From Amycolatopsis sp. CA-126428 (GTDB lineage: Bacteria > Actinomycetota > Actinomycetes > Mycobacteriales > Pseudonocardiaceae), in NCBI RefSeq assembly GCF_002904335.1, contig NZ_PPHF01000074.1, positions 434,001-498,000 on the forward strand: a DNA stretch of 64,000 bases, in the 5' to 3' direction. The notes beneath the pieces are model-generated. The model saw only the letters and a program-made list of their open reading frames with translations. It had not been told where the DNA came from and searched no databases. Each line of letters begins with the position of its first letter. Positions within the stretch are counted from its first letter, which is position 1. A program made the translations under genes and the position numbers. Shown here in pieces: positions 7,578-18,300 of this stretch.

Positions 7578-8807
7578 CTAGCCGTCGTTCCGGAAAAGGC
7601 CGGGAGGAACGCTCGAGCCGAGTGCCCGGTACCCCGCCGGGTTCAGGTGCAGGTGGTCGCCGACGTCGTAGGCGGGCAGCAGCCGCGCCGGGGCCGCCGG
7701 GTCGCGGGCCACCTTGTCGAAGTCCAGCAGCGCGTCGAAGTGGCCCGGCTGGCGGATCCACGCGTTCACCCGCTGCCGGGCTTCTTCCCGGGCCGGGTCG
7801 TCGTAGGCGGTGTTGCCGCCGAACGGGGTGATCGTCGCGCCGTACACCCGGATGTCCTGCGCGTGGGCGCGGACCAGGATCTGGTCGTACGCGTCGATCA
7901 GCTGCGCCGCCACGTCCGGCGCGGCCGCCGGGGTGGCCGTGCCGATGTCGTTGACGCCCTCGAACACGATCGCCCACGAAACCCCGCTGGTGGACAGCAA
8001 ATCGCGGTCCAAGCGGGCCAGCACGTTCGGACCGAGGCCGTCCTGCAGGACGCGGTTGCCGCCCGCCGCCTCGTTCACCACCGCCACGCCGTGCAGGCGC
8101 GAAGCCAGCACGTTCGGCCAGCGGTCGTTCCCGTTCGTCGTCGAGCCGCGGCCGTCGGAGATGGAGTCGCCGATCACCGCCACCGCGGACGCCGGGGACA
8201 GCACCTCGATGCCGCTGAGGAAGTACCAGTGGTCGACCGGGGTCGCGCCGGGCAGTTCGAGGTCGGAGGCGTGGTTGCCGGACAGCAGGTACGACGTCGT
8301 GCGCGAGCCCGGGTGCGAGGTGATCGACGTCGAGGCCTGGCCGTGCGCCAGGTACGCCGTCACCGCGATGTTCTCCAGCGAGCGCACCGGGAAGGGCAGC
8401 GGGTCGGAGACGACCTGGGCGCCCTGCGGGACCGTCGCCGACGGCTTGCCGTGGAAGGTCACCGGAAGAACGCTGCCCGGAACCACGGCGGAGACGCCGG
8501 CGGCTCCGGCGGCCGGGCGCGCCACCGACACCGCGGTCAGCGGCAGCGGTGCCCCGCCGAAGGCGTTGGAGAACCGGAGCCGGATCCGCGGGCCGCCGAC
8601 GGTCACCTGCGCCGTCTCGCGCAGGGACGCGTCGTCGAGCACCCGGTCGGTGCCGGTGAAGGGGGCCGGCGGCAGGTTGCCGGGCTCGGTCAGCTGGGGC
8701 ATCGACGTCCACGTCGCCACCCAGTGCGAGGGCGCGGGACGGCCGGACGCGCCCACGAAGAGCACGGTCAGCACGGCCAGGAAGAAGATCACCAGAGGAC
8801 GTCTCAT
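7578..8807 (-). CDS. Secreted SGNH/GDSL hydrolase
   Basis: 409 residues. A hydrophobic N-terminus (FFLAVLTVLFVGA) is a signal peptide or anchor. After an N-terminal beta-rich region, the SGNH blocks appear in order: GDSISDG with Ser215, a Gly in NEAAGGNR, Asn in EGVNDIG, and the catalytic DHLHLNP near residue 388. This layout, a leading beta domain plus late SGNH domain, is common in actinobacterial esterases of plant polysaccharides and lipids. It is coupled by ATGA overlap to the GH3 gene, so deacetylation of acetylated xylan or its oligomers is a sensible guess; sequence alone does not set the substrate. Confidence 0.8.
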   Translation of the reverse strand: MRRPLVIFFLAVLTVLFVGASGRPAPSHWVATWTSMPQLTEPGNLPPAPFTGTDRVLDDASLRETAQVTVGGPRIRLRFSNAFGGAPLPLTAVSVARPAAGAAGVSAVVPGSVLPVTFHGKPSATVPQGAQVVSDPLPFPVRSLENIAVTAYLAHGQASTSITSHPGSRTTSYLLSGNHASDLELPGATPVDHWYFLSGIEVLSPASAVAVIGDSISDGRGSTTNGNDRWPNVLASRLHGVAVVNEAAGGNRVLQDGLGPNVLARLDRDLLSTSGVSWAIVFEGVNDIGTATPAAAPDVAAQLIDAYDQILVRAHAQDIRVYGATITPFGGNTAYDDPAREEARQRVNAWIRQPGHFDALLDFDKVARDPAAPARLLPAYDVGDHLHLNPAGYRALGSSVPPGLFRNDG

Positions 8808-11101
8808 AACGAGAACTCCGGGGTCAGGACCCGGTCGGCGCCGACGACGCGGCGGGGCCCGGTCAGCGTGCAGTGCAGGGTCGCGACGATCTGTTCACTC
8901 GAAGTGCCCACCCGCAGCTCGACGTCGCCGGGGTCGACCTGGCGGTGCCGCGCGCGGCCGGTGTAGGAGGTCAGGTCCGCGTGCAGGCCGATCTCCAGGA
9001 CGCAGGTTTCGCCCGGCGGCAGGGAAACCCGGCGGGCCGCGATGAGCTGGCGCTCCGGCCGGGCCACCTCGGCCACCGGGTCGTGCAGGTAGACCTGCAC
9101 GACCTCCGACGTCTCGCGATCGTGGTCGTTGCGCAGGGTCACCCGCACCCGGCAGACGCCGTCGGTCGGCCAGAGCGAGCCCGTCGCGCTGACGTCCAGC
9201 CAGGTCGCCGGCGCGTAGGACAGCCCGTGCCCGAACGGGAACAGCGGCGAAGGATCCACTGTGGACACCTCGCTGCGCCGGCCGAGCGGCGCGGCCAGGT
9301 ACGTCGACGGCTGGCTCGCCCCAGCCGCCGGGAAGCTCACCGGCAGCCGGCCGGCCGGGTTGATCCGTCCGCTGAGGACGCCGGCCAGCGCCGCGGCCCC
9401 CTCTTCGCCGGGGTAGAACCCGGCGACGACCGCGGCCAGCCGCGGGAGCTGGCGGGACAGCTCGTACGGCCGTCCCGAGAGCAGGACGAGCACCACGGGC
9501 TTGCCCGTGTCCAGCAGCGCGTCGAGGAGTTCCTCCTGGCGGCCCGGCAGCCGCAGGTCGGCCGCGTCGCAACCTTCACCGGACGTGCCGCCGCCGAACA
9601 GCCCCGCCCGGTCACCCAGCACGGCCACGCACACCGACGCCTCCTCGCACGCCGCCACGGCCTGCGCGATCCCGTCGTCGTCCCCGCCCGTGACCGGGCA
9701 GCCCAGGGCGTAGGTCGTGTCGTAGGTCGAGCCCAGCGCCTCGAGCAGGGTCGGCACCGAGACGCCGAACGGGACGTCGGGGTGGTGGACGCCGACGTGC
9801 AGCGGGAAGGAGTAGCAGCCGAGCATCGCGCCGGGTGTGTCCGCGCGCGGTCCCACCACGGCGACGCGGGTACCGGGGGAGAGCGGGAGCGCGCCGTCGT
9901 TGTGCAGCAGCACGATCGAGCGTTCGGCCACCTCGCGCGCCAGGGCCCGCGACTCGGCGTCGTCGAGGTCGATCTCCTCGGGGACCTCGGGCGCCCAGTC
10001 CGCGTCGAGCAGCCCCAGCTCGCACTTCTGGCGCAGCACGCGTTCGAGGGCGCGGTCGACGGCGGCGACCTCGACCGCGCCCTCTTCCACCGCGGCGAGC
10101 AACGGCTCGCCGTAGCAGTCCATGGTCGGCAGCTCGACGTCGATGCCCGCGGTGAGCGCCTGCGCGGCGGCTTCGGCGCGGTCGCCCGCGACCCCGTGCA
10201 GGCGGTGCAGGAACGCCACCGAGAAGTAGTCGGCGACCACCGTGCCGTCGAACCCGTAGGTGCCCCGCAGCAGGTCGGTCAGCAGGGCCGGGTCGGCGGC
10301 GGACGGCAGGCCGTCGGTGTCGGTGTAGGCGTTCATCACCGACCGGGCGCCGGCGCGCAGCGCCTGCTCGAACGGCGGGAGCAGGACGTCGGCGATTTCG
10401 CGCGGGCCCGCCGAAACCGGCGCCAGGTTGCGCCCGGCGCGGGAGGCGGAGTAGCCGACGAAGTGCTTGAGGGTGGCGACCACGCCCGCCGACTCGAGGC
10501 CGGCGACGTACGCGCTGCCGATCGTCCCGACGAGGTAGGGGTCTTCGCCGATCGTTTCCTCGACGCGTCCCCAGCGCAGGTCGCGGGCCACGTCGAGGAC
10601 GGGCGCGAGACCCTGGTGCACGCCCAGGTCGCGCATGGTCCGCCCGATCCGCGCCGCCATCCGGTGCACCAGGTCCGGGTCGAAGGTGGCGCCCCACGAC
10701 AGCGGCGCCGGGTAGATCGTCGCCTGCCAAGCGGCCAGCCCGGTCAGGCACTCTTCGTGCACCACCGCGGGAATCCCGAACCGGCCGCTGGCGACGATCT
10801 GCCGCTGGGTGCGCGCGAGGCTGTGCGCTCCGATCACCGGGTCGACCGGCCGGGTGCCGAACGCGCGGGTCAGCTGCCCGATGCCGTGGCGGACCAGTTC
10901 GTCGAAGTCGACCGCCGCGTCGACGAATTCGTGCTGGTGCGGCGCCATTTCGCCGCCGGAGTCGATGCCGACCCAGACCCCGTAGAGCTGGGCGAGCTTC
11001 TCGCGCAGGGTCATCCGGGCCATCAGGGCCCGGACGCGTTCGCCCGGGTCGGCCGCGGGGTCGCGCCACGGCTCTCCGGCCGTGGTGGGCTGCGTGGTCA
11101 A
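8804..11101 (-). CDS. GH3 beta-xylosidase/beta-glucosidase
   Basis: 765 residues, TTG start. Domain order is typical: (alpha/beta)8 barrel (~25-310) with LAPVLDVARDLRWGRVEET, KHFVGYS near 212 and the nucleophile Asp291 in GFDGTVVADYF; an alpha/beta sandwich (~390-590) with GDRAGLFGGGTSGEGCD and VLLSGRPYEL; and a C-terminal fibronectin-III-like domain (~650-745). No signal peptide, so cytoplasmic hydrolysis of imported oligosaccharides is expected, as for Streptomyces BxlA. It is the first gene of an operon with the SGNH hydrolase, next to a LacI regulator and a sugar importer. Xylo-oligosaccharides are the likely substrate from context. Confidence 0.85.
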   Translation of the reverse strand: MTTQPTTAGEPWRDPAADPGERVRALMARMTLREKLAQLYGVWVGIDSGGEMAPHQHEFVDAAVDFDELVRHGIGQLTRAFGTRPVDPVIGAHSLARTQRQIVASGRFGIPAVVHEECLTGLAAWQATIYPAPLSWGATFDPDLVHRMAARIGRTMRDLGVHQGLAPVLDVARDLRWGRVEETIGEDPYLVGTIGSAYVAGLESAGVVATLKHFVGYSASRAGRNLAPVSAGPREIADVLLPPFEQALRAGARSVMNAYTDTDGLPSAADPALLTDLLRGTYGFDGTVVADYFSVAFLHRLHGVAGDRAEAAAQALTAGIDVELPTMDCYGEPLLAAVEEGAVEVAAVDRALERVLRQKCELGLLDADWAPEVPEEIDLDDAESRALAREVAERSIVLLHNDGALPLSPGTRVAVVGPRADTPGAMLGCYSFPLHVGVHHPDVPFGVSVPTLLEALGSTYDTTYALGCPVTGGDDDGIAQAVAACEEASVCVAVLGDRAGLFGGGTSGEGCDAADLRLPGRQEELLDALLDTGKPVVLVLLSGRPYELSRQLPRLAAVVAGFYPGEEGAAALAGVLSGRINPAGRLPVSFPAAGASQPSTYLAAPLGRRSEVSTVDPSPLFPFGHGLSYAPATWLDVSATGSLWPTDGVCRVRVTLRNDHDRETSEVVQVYLHDPVAEVARPERQLIAARRVSLPPGETCVLEIGLHADLTSYTGRARHRQVDPGDVELRVGTSSEQIVATLHCTLTGPRRVVGADRVLTPEFSL

Positions 11102-11140
11102 GGCTGTTCCGCCCTTCGTCTGGGGAGGAGTGAGGAAGTG

Positions 11141-11150
11141 GAACCGGTTC
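11141..11150. promoter_or_regulatory. GAACCGGTTC palindrome, LacI operator candidate
   Basis: A perfect 10-bp palindrome with the central CG step typical of LacI-family operators, about 40 bp upstream of the GH3 start and overlapping the end of the LacI gene. It is well placed to repress the GH3-SGNH operon. Confidence 0.45.
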
Positions 11151-12159
11151 AGGGGAGGGCGCGGGTCGAGCGCCGCACGACCAGGCCGGTGTCGAGCGTG
11201 ACGTGGGTGCGGTCGACGTCGTCGCCGTTGATCAGCGCGATGAGCATGCGGATGGCCCGGTGGCCCATCTCGCGGATCGGCTGGTCCACTGTGGTCAGTG
11301 GCGGGCTGCAGAGCGCCGACTCGGGCACGTTGTCGAAGCCCACCACGGAAAGGTCGTCGGGCACGGCGAGCCCGAGCTCGCGGGCCGCGCCCACGGTGGC
11401 GATGGCCGAGATGTCGTTCGCGGCGAACACCGCGGTCGGCCGGTCCGGCCCGGTCAGCAGCGCGTGCGCCGAGGCCGCGGAAACCTCCGGGTCGTAGGCG
11501 CCGATCCGGATCAGGTCTTCGTCCGGCGTGATGCCCGCGGCGGTCAACGCCCGCAGGTACCCCGTCTTCCGCAGCTCGGCCGACTGCAGGTCCGGCCGGC
11601 CGGCGAGGAACGCGATCCGCCGGTGCCCCAGGTCGAGGAGGTGCTCGGTGGCCAGTTGCGCGCCGCGCAGGTTGTCGGAGTCGATCGTCGGCAGGTGCGA
11701 CGGCCCGGTGTGCGGGTCGACGGCGACGACCGGCGTGCCCGGCACGACGTCCAGGGAAACGGTGGGGGTGACCAGCACGGCGCCGTCGACGAGGGTGCCG
11801 CTCAGCCGGGAGAGGTAGCGCTTCTCCCAGCCCAGCGGATCTCCGGTGCGCCCGCCCGCGGAGTAGACGACGAGTTCGAAGCCACTGCCGCGGATGGCGT
11901 CCGCCGCACCCTTGAGCAGCTCGGTCGAGAACGGTTCGAGGTCGGCGACCAGGATGCCGATGACGTTCGTCCGGTGGTTTCTCAGGCTCTGCGCCACCAG
12001 GCTCGCTTCGTAGCCGAGCTCGTCGATCACGGCGCGGACTCGCGCGAGCGTCGCGGCGGAGACGCCGTAGCGCTCGTTGATGACCTTCGAAACCGTGGCC
12101 ACCGAGACGCCGGCCCGGGCGGCGACGTCACGGATGGTCACCCTGGAACTGGGCTGCAT
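11149..12159 (-). CDS. LacI-family transcriptional regulator (sugar importer locus)
   Basis: 336 residues with a classic LacI helix-turn-helix at the start (VTIRDVAARAGVSVATVSKVIN), a hinge helix region (YEASLVAQSLR) and a periplasmic-binding-protein-like effector domain (DLEPFSTELLKGAADAI, LGHRRIAFLAG, AVFAANDISAI, VVGFDNVPESALCSPPLTTV). It lies between the GH3 operon, same strand, and the divergent ABC importer, with candidate operators on both sides. Probably a repressor released by a xylan-derived oligosaccharide. Confidence 0.9.
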   Translation of the reverse strand: MQPSSRVTIRDVAARAGVSVATVSKVINERYGVSAATLARVRAVIDELGYEASLVAQSLRNHRTNVIGILVADLEPFSTELLKGAADAIRGSGFELVVYSAGGRTGDPLGWEKRYLSRLSGTLVDGAVLVTPTVSLDVVPGTPVVAVDPHTGPSHLPTIDSDNLRGAQLATEHLLDLGHRRIAFLAGRPDLQSAELRKTGYLRALTAAGITPDEDLIRIGAYDPEVSAASAHALLTGPDRPTAVFAANDISAIATVGAARELGLAVPDDLSVVGFDNVPESALCSPPLTTVDQPIREMGHRAIRMLIALINGDDVDRTHVTLDTGLVVRRSTRALP

Positions 12160-12180
12160 CGGCTCAGACTAGCTTTAGAA

Positions 12181-12199
12181 AACGTTATCGACAACGATT
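12181..12199. promoter_or_regulatory. LacI-type operator between regulator and importer
   Basis: The word CGTTATCGACAACG at 12183-12196 is palindromic at 12 of 14 positions around a central TCGA. It lies in the divergent interval just upstream of the LacI start and 100 bp before the importer operon, an ideal place for autorepression and importer control. Confidence 0.55.
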
Positions 12200-12293
12200 G
12201 ACATCGCATTTGTCCCGGGAGCAGACTCTTCGCCAACCCGGGCGCAGTGCCGCCCCGTCCAACTCGGCCGAAGTCGTCAGGAGTGGACCCACA

Positions 12294-13589
12294 ATGTTTG
12301 TGAAACGCCGGATCACCGTTCTCGCCGCCTTGGCGGCCGTCGTCCCGCTTGCGCTCGCCGCGTGCAGCGGGGGGAGCGAAACCCCCGCGCAGCCGAGCGG
12401 CCCGGTCACCTTGACCTGGTGGCACAACGGCACCACCGACCCGATCAAGACGATCTGGGAGAAGGTCGTCGCCGACTACCACCAGGCGCACGGCGACGTC
12501 ACGATCAAGGCCCAGCCGCTGCAGAACGAGGACTTCGGCACGAAGGTGCCCCTCGCCCTGCAGTCGGCCACACCGCCGGACATCTACCAGTCGTGGGGCG
12601 CCGGTGACCTGGCTTCCCAGCTGACCTCGGGCAAGGTGGCCGACATCACCGACTTCACGAAGTCGTGGATCACCCAGACCACCGGCACGTTCGGCCAGAA
12701 CTGGCAGGTGGACGGCAAGCAGTACGGCGTGCCGTTCGAACAGCACTTCGTCGGCTTCTGGTACCGCAAGGACCTGTTCCAGCAGGCCGGGATCACGACC
12801 CCGCCGAAGACCATGGACGAGCTGAACACCGCTGTCACGCAGCTGAAGGCCAAGGGCATCGCCCCGATCTCCGTCGGCGGCAAGGACCGCTGGCCGGATG
12901 CCTTCTACTTCAACTACTTCGCCGTCCGCGAATGCTCGGCCGACGTGCTCAAGAAGTCGGTGAAGGCGGTCAAGCTCGAGGACCCGTGCTGGACGAAGGC
13001 CGGGCAGGACCTCAAGAACTTCCTGGCCACCGAGCCGTTCCAGACCGGGTTCGCCGGCACGCCCGCCCAGCAGGGCGCGGGCAGCTCGGCCGGCCTGGTC
13101 GCCAACGGCAAGGCCGCGATGGAGCTGCAGGGCGACTGGGAGCCCGGCACGATGTCGTCGCTGACCGACGACAAGGACCTCGACTCGAAGGTCGGCTGGT
13201 TCGCGTTCCCCTCCGTCGCGGGTGGTCAGGGCGACCCGAACGCGGTGCTCGGCGGCGGTGACGGGTTCGCCTGCACCACCCGCGCGTCGAAGGCGTGCGC
13301 GGACTTCCTGCAGTACCTCGGCAGCGAGCCGGTGCAGACGCAGCTCGCCGCGCAGGGGGCGGGCCTGCCGGTCAACACCGTGGCCGCGAAGGCGTTGAAG
13401 ACCGACACGCTCCGCCAGGTCTACGACTACGGCACGAAGGCGCCGTACCTGCAGATGTACTTCGACCGGGCGTTCCCGACGGCGGTCGGCGCCGCGCTGA
13501 ACGACGCGGTGGCCAACATGTTCGCCGGCCAGGGCACCCCCGAAGGCATCGTGACGGCCGTCAACCAGGCCGCGGCGGGCAACAAGTGA
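12294..13589 (+). CDS. ABC sugar transporter, substrate-binding lipoprotein
   Basis: 431 residues from ATG 12294, chosen because AGGAG lies ten bases upstream and a lipoprotein signal follows at once (basic MFVKRR, hydrophobic core, lipobox LAAC). An open frame to 12198 is not used. The mature part is a family 1 extracellular solute-binding protein: LTWWHNGTTD, KVPLALQSATPPDIYQSWGAG, GVPFEQHFVGFWYRKDLF, NGKAAMELQGDWEPG. First gene of a GTGA/TGATG-coupled importer operon. No ATPase is encoded here, so it probably shares an MsiK-like ATPase as in Streptomyces; that is knowledge of the family, not seen. Confidence 0.9.
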   Translation: MFVKRRITVLAALAAVVPLALAACSGGSETPAQPSGPVTLTWWHNGTTDPIKTIWEKVVADYHQAHGDVTIKAQPLQNEDFGTKVPLALQSATPPDIYQSWGAGDLASQLTSGKVADITDFTKSWITQTTGTFGQNWQVDGKQYGVPFEQHFVGFWYRKDLFQQAGITTPPKTMDELNTAVTQLKAKGIAPISVGGKDRWPDAFYFNYFAVRECSADVLKKSVKAVKLEDPCWTKAGQDLKNFLATEPFQTGFAGTPAQQGAGSSAGLVANGKAAMELQGDWEPGTMSSLTDDKDLDSKVGWFAFPSVAGGQGDPNAVLGGGDGFACTTRASKACADFLQYLGSEPVQTQLAAQGAGLPVNTVAAKALKTDTLRQVYDYGTKAPYLQMYFDRAFPTAVGAALNDAVANMFAGQGTPEGIVTAVNQAAAGNK

Positions 13590-14557
13590 CCACGGCCACG
13601 ACCCCGGTGCGGACGGCCGCGAAGCCGTCCGCACCGGCGGTCACCGCCCGCAAGCACCGGCCCGGCGCGCGCAAGCGGCTCGAGCTGGCCCTGCTGCTCG
13701 GGCCCGCCCTGCTGCTGTTCACCGGGTTCGTCCTGGTGCCGATCGGGATCGCGGGGTTCTACAGCGTCTTCAACTGGAACGGGTTCGGCCCGCTCGACGA
13801 CTTCGTCGGGTTCAAGAACTACGCCGACGCCCTCGGTGGCAAGGTGTTCCAGAGCGCCATCGTGCACAACCTGATCATCGCCGGGCTGTCGATCGCGGTG
13901 CAGCTGCCGCTGTCGATCGGGCTGGCGCTGCTGCTCAACCGGAAGCTGCGGGGCCGCGTGGTGCTGCGGGCCCTGGTGTTCGCCCCCTACGTCCTGTCCG
14001 AGGCGATCACCGCGGTCATCTGGTCGCTCATGCTGCAGCCGAACGGCTTCGCCGACCAGGTGCTGAAGAGCGCCGGGCTCGGCGGGCTGATCCACAACTG
14101 GCTGGCCGACCCGGGCATCGTGCTCTACACGCTGTTCGCGGTGATCACCTGGAAGTACATCGGCTTCGGCATCATCCTGCTGCTCGCCGGCCTGCAGGGC
14201 GTACCCGCCGAGCTGCGCGAGGCCGCCGCGCTCGACGGTGCCTCGGCGTGGCAGACCACCTGGCACGTGGTGCTGCCGCTGCTCGGGCCGACCATCCGGA
14301 TCTGGATCTTCCTGTCGGTGATCGGCTCGCTCCAGCTGTTCGACGTCGTCTGGATCATGACCACCGGCGGCCCGGCGAACGCGTCGACGACGATGGCGAC
14401 CTACCTGATCGACCACGGCTTCAAGCGCTACGAGTTCGGGTTCGGTTCCGCGGTCGCGGTGGTCCTGTTCGTCATCTGCTTCGTGTTCGCCCTGCTGTAC
14501 CAGCGGTTCGCGCTCCGCCGCGACACCCAGGGGGCCCTGACCAGGATGGTGGGCTGA
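13586..14557 (+). CDS. ABC sugar permease, MalF/UgpA type
   Basis: 323 residues, GTG start overlapping the preceding stop by four bases. Six predicted membrane segments, the first in LALLLGPALLLFTGFVLVPIGIAGF. The permease EAA loop is clear: ELREAAALDGASAWQTTWHVVLPLLGP. Partner of the next permease and the upstream binding protein for oligosaccharide uptake. Confidence 0.9.
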   Translation: MTTATTPVRTAAKPSAPAVTARKHRPGARKRLELALLLGPALLLFTGFVLVPIGIAGFYSVFNWNGFGPLDDFVGFKNYADALGGKVFQSAIVHNLIIAGLSIAVQLPLSIGLALLLNRKLRGRVVLRALVFAPYVLSEAITAVIWSLMLQPNGFADQVLKSAGLGGLIHNWLADPGIVLYTLFAVITWKYIGFGIILLLAGLQGVPAELREAAALDGASAWQTTWHVVLPLLGPTIRIWIFLSVIGSLQLFDVVWIMTTGGPANASTTMATYLIDHGFKRYEFGFGSAVAVVLFVICFVFALLYQRFALRRDTQGALTRMVG

Positions 14558-15381
14558 TGCGCTCCGGCAAGTTCGGCCTGTCGATGGGCTACCTGGCGGC
14601 GATCGTGGTGGTCGGCTTGACCGTCGTGCCGCTGCTGTTCGTGGCGCTCGGCGGGTTCCGCACCAACGGCCAGCTCAACACCGACCCGGCCGGGCTGCCG
14701 GGGCCGTGGGTGTTCGACAACTACGCCTCGGTGCTCGGTTCGAGCGCGTTCTGGACGTTCCTCGGCAACAGCGCGCTGATCGCGGTGATCGCCACCGCGC
14801 TCGCCGTCGGGCTCGGGTCGATGGCCGGGTACGCGCTTTCGCGGTACCAGTTCAAGGGCCGCGAGGCGTTCTACACGCTGTTCACGCTCGGCCTGCTGTT
14901 CCCGATCGGCGTGGCGACGCTGCCGCTGTACCTGTGGCTGCGCCAGCTGGGCCTGCTCGAAAGCTTCTGGGGCGTGGCGATCCCGGAGGCGGCGTTCTCG
15001 CTTCCGGTGACGATCGTGATCCTCCGGCCGTTCATGCACGCGATCCCCGGCGAGATCGAGGACGCGGCGGTGCTCGACGGCGCCACCCGGCTCGGGTTCT
15101 TCTGGCGCATCCTGCTGCCGCTCTCGACGCCGGCGCTGACCACGGTCGCCGTGCTCGCCTTCGTCACCAGCTGGAACACCTACCTGCTGCCCCTGCTGGT
15201 GTTCAACGACTCCGGGCACTTCACGCTCCCGCTCGGCGTCGCGCTGTTCCAGTCCGCGTACTCCCAGGACACCGCCCGGGTCCTCGCGTTCACCGCGTTG
15301 TCGGCGATCCCCGCGCTCGCGTTCTTCGTGCTCGCCGAACGGCGCATCGTCGGCGGGCTGACCGGATCCGTGAAGGGCTGA
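14557..15381 (+). CDS. ABC sugar permease, MalG/UgpE type
   Basis: 274 residues, ATG sharing one base with the previous stop. Six predicted membrane segments and the EAA-type loop EIEDAAVLDGATRLGFFWRILLPLSTP. It completes the importer membrane channel. Sixteen bases separate it from the GH115 gene, which has its own strong ribosome binding site. Confidence 0.9.
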   Translation: MRSGKFGLSMGYLAAIVVVGLTVVPLLFVALGGFRTNGQLNTDPAGLPGPWVFDNYASVLGSSAFWTFLGNSALIAVIATALAVGLGSMAGYALSRYQFKGREAFYTLFTLGLLFPIGVATLPLYLWLRQLGLLESFWGVAIPEAAFSLPVTIVILRPFMHAIPGEIEDAAVLDGATRLGFFWRILLPLSTPALTTVAVLAFVTSWNTYLLPLLVFNDSGHFTLPLGVALFQSAYSQDTARVLAFTALSAIPALAFFVLAERRIVGGLTGSVKG

Positions 15382-15396
15382 CTCAGGAGGTCTGCC

Positions 15397-18300
15397 GTGC
15401 CGTCCGAGGTACACCGTCGTGCCTTCCTGCACCTGCTCGCGCTGGCCGGGGCGGGGTCCGTGGCCCTCCCGGGACTCGCCGAAGCCGGGACCGGATTTCC
15501 GCTGGTGTCGCGGGGAAAGGCCGCGACGATCGTGGTCGGCTCGGGTGACCTGCCCGGCGTCCGCCGGGTCGTCGGCGACCTGGCCGCCGACGTCGAACGC
15601 GTCACCGGGGTGCGGCCCGCGGTGTCGTTCGACGTAGTCCCCGCGCACGGCCCGGTCGTCGTGGTCGGCACCCTGGGTCACAGCCCCCTGGTGGACGGGC
15701 TGGTCGCGGCCGGCAAGCTCGACGTCACCGGGATCGCGGGGAAGTGGGAGACGTCGCTGAGCCAGGTCGTCGACGGCCGCCTGGTGCTCACCGGCAGTGA
15801 CCAGCGCGGCGTGATCTACGGCGTCTACGAGGTCTCCCGGCGCATCGGCGTCTCGCCCTGGTACTGGTGGGCGGACGTGCCGCCGCTCCGGCAAGCGGAG
15901 CTGCACCTGCCGCGCGAGCGGTTCAGCCTCGGTACCCCGCACGTGAAGTACCGCGGGTTCTTCATCAACGACGAGAACCCGGCGCTCGGCACCTGGGCCC
16001 CGGCCTTCTTCGGCCCGGGCCAGGCGCCCGGCTTCCCGAACGGCTTCAACCACCTGTTCTTCGCGAAGGTCTTCGAAACCATGCTCCGGCTGCGGGCCAA
16101 CTACCTCTGGCCGGCGGTGTGGGGACGCGCGTTCGCCGAGGACGACCCGCTCAACCACGCGACGGCCAAGGAGTACGGCGTCGTCATGGGCACCTCGCAC
16201 GAGGCGCCCATGATGCGCGGGATCGAGGAGTGGAACCGGCACGCGGTCCCCGCGGTCCGCGACGCGGCCGGGAACATCACGACGCCGGGGCACGACCCGT
16301 ACGGCGGCACGGGGGAGTGGAGCTTCCGCCGCAACGGCGAGGCGATCAAGGCCTACTGGACCGACGGGATCCGCCGGATGGTCCGCGAGGACTTCGAAGG
16401 CGTCGTCACGCTCGGCATGCGCGGCAACGGCGACGTCGGCCTGCCCGACGGCGACGGCATCGAGCTGATGCGCGAGATCATCGCCACCGAACGGGAGATC
16501 CTCGCCCGCGAGACCGGCCGGGACCTGACCACGGTGCCGCAGGTCTGGACGCTGTACAAGGAGGTCCAGCGGTACTGGGCGAAGGGCCTGCGCCCGCCGG
16601 ACGACGTCATCGTGGTGTTCACCGACGACAACTGGGGCAACATCCGCAAGATGCCCGACCTGTCCCTGCCCCCGCACCCCGGTGGTTACGGGCTCTACTA
16701 CCACTTCGACTACGTCGGCGGCGGCCGCAACTACAAGTGGGTCGACACCGCGCTGCTCGCGAACACGTGGGAGCAGCTGCACCAGGCCTTCGCCTACGGC
16801 AACGACCGGCTGTGGGTCGCCAACGTCGGGGACATGAAGGGCAACGAGCTGCCGCTGCAGTTCTTCCTCGACTACGCCTGGGACCCCGCGGCCCTGCCGG
16901 TCGAGAAACTGTCCACTTGGGAGCGTCAGTTCGCCGGGACGAACTTCGGGGCGGCCCTGGCGGCGGACATCGCCGGGGTGCTCCACGACTACGGGCGCCT
17001 GCAGTCCCGCCGCAAGCCGGAGCTGCTCAACCGGCGGATCACCGTCGACGCCGCCGGGACGATCACCTATGACGACCAGATGACGCCGTTCAGCCTGGTC
17101 AACTACGGCGAGCTGGACCGGGTCACCGGCGAGTGGCACGACCTCGCGGCGCGGGCGTCGAAGATCGGCGCGCGGCTGCCGAAGGTCTTCCAAGACGCCT
17201 TCTACGAGCTGGTCCAGTACGCGACCCAGGCGACGGCGAACCTGTACGCGCTGCGGCGCGCCGAGTTCACGAACCTGCTGTACGCGGCGCAGGGCCGGGC
17301 TTCGGCGAACGCGCTCGCCGCCGTCACCGAGGCCCGGTTCGCCGACGACCTGGCGCTGGCGGAGAAGTACAACACCGGCATCGCCGGCGGCAAGTGGAAG
17401 GGCTTCCAGACCCAGCCGCACATCGACTACGGCGACGTCGCCCGCTACGGCCCGAACGCGCCCTGGCAGCAGCCGGAGAAGGACAACGTCGCACTGCCGG
17501 ACGTGATCTTCCCGGCGGTGAAGCGTCTCGAGCTGCCGGCCGCGGCTTCGCTGGGTGTCGCCGTCGACGGCTCCTCGGACGCGTGGCCCGGCGCCGCGGG
17601 CCGGCCGGTGCTGCCGGAGTTCAGTCCCCAGCAGAGCGCGCCGCCGCAGTACGTCGACGTCTTCAACCGCGGCCGGGAACCGTTCCGCTGCACGGTCTCC
17701 GCCGGAGCGCCGTGGGTGCTCGTCGAGCCGCGGGGCGGCCGGGTGACCGAGGAGCTGCGGATGACCGTCCGGATCGACTGGTCCCGGGCCCCGAAGGGCA
17801 CCACGACGGTCCCGATCACGGTGTCGGGCGCGGGTGCTTCGGTGGCGGTGGACGCGGTGGTCCGCCACCCGGAGCTGCCGCCGCCGTGGCGACGCGGTTT
17901 CGTCGAAGCCGGCGGGTACGTGTCGGTGGAAGCCGAGCACTGCAGCGCGAACGTCGGCACCGTGGACGCCGGGTGGCGGCGCATCCCGGACATCGGACGG
18001 ACCGGGGCGGGGATGACCCCGTTCCCGGTGACGGCGGCGAGCCGCGCACCGGGAACGGGGCCGCGCCTGGAGTACCGGATGACGCTGTTCACCACCGGGC
18101 CGGTGACCGTGTGGGCGTACTTGTCCCCGCGCAGCAACGTTTTGGCCGGCGACGGGTTGCGGTACGCGGTGTCGTTCGACGACGCGGAGCCGCAGGTCGT
18201 GAACACCACGACGGCGACGGGAGCGGACGACACGTCCATGAACCGCCAGTGGGAGCGGACGACGTCGGACAACGTGAACCTGACGGCGACTCACCACGTG

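Noticed and set aside
12198..12293. An upstream extension of the sugar-binding lipoprotein.
   Set aside because: It would bury the lipoprotein signal inside the chain and lacks a ribosome site; ATG 12294 has both.
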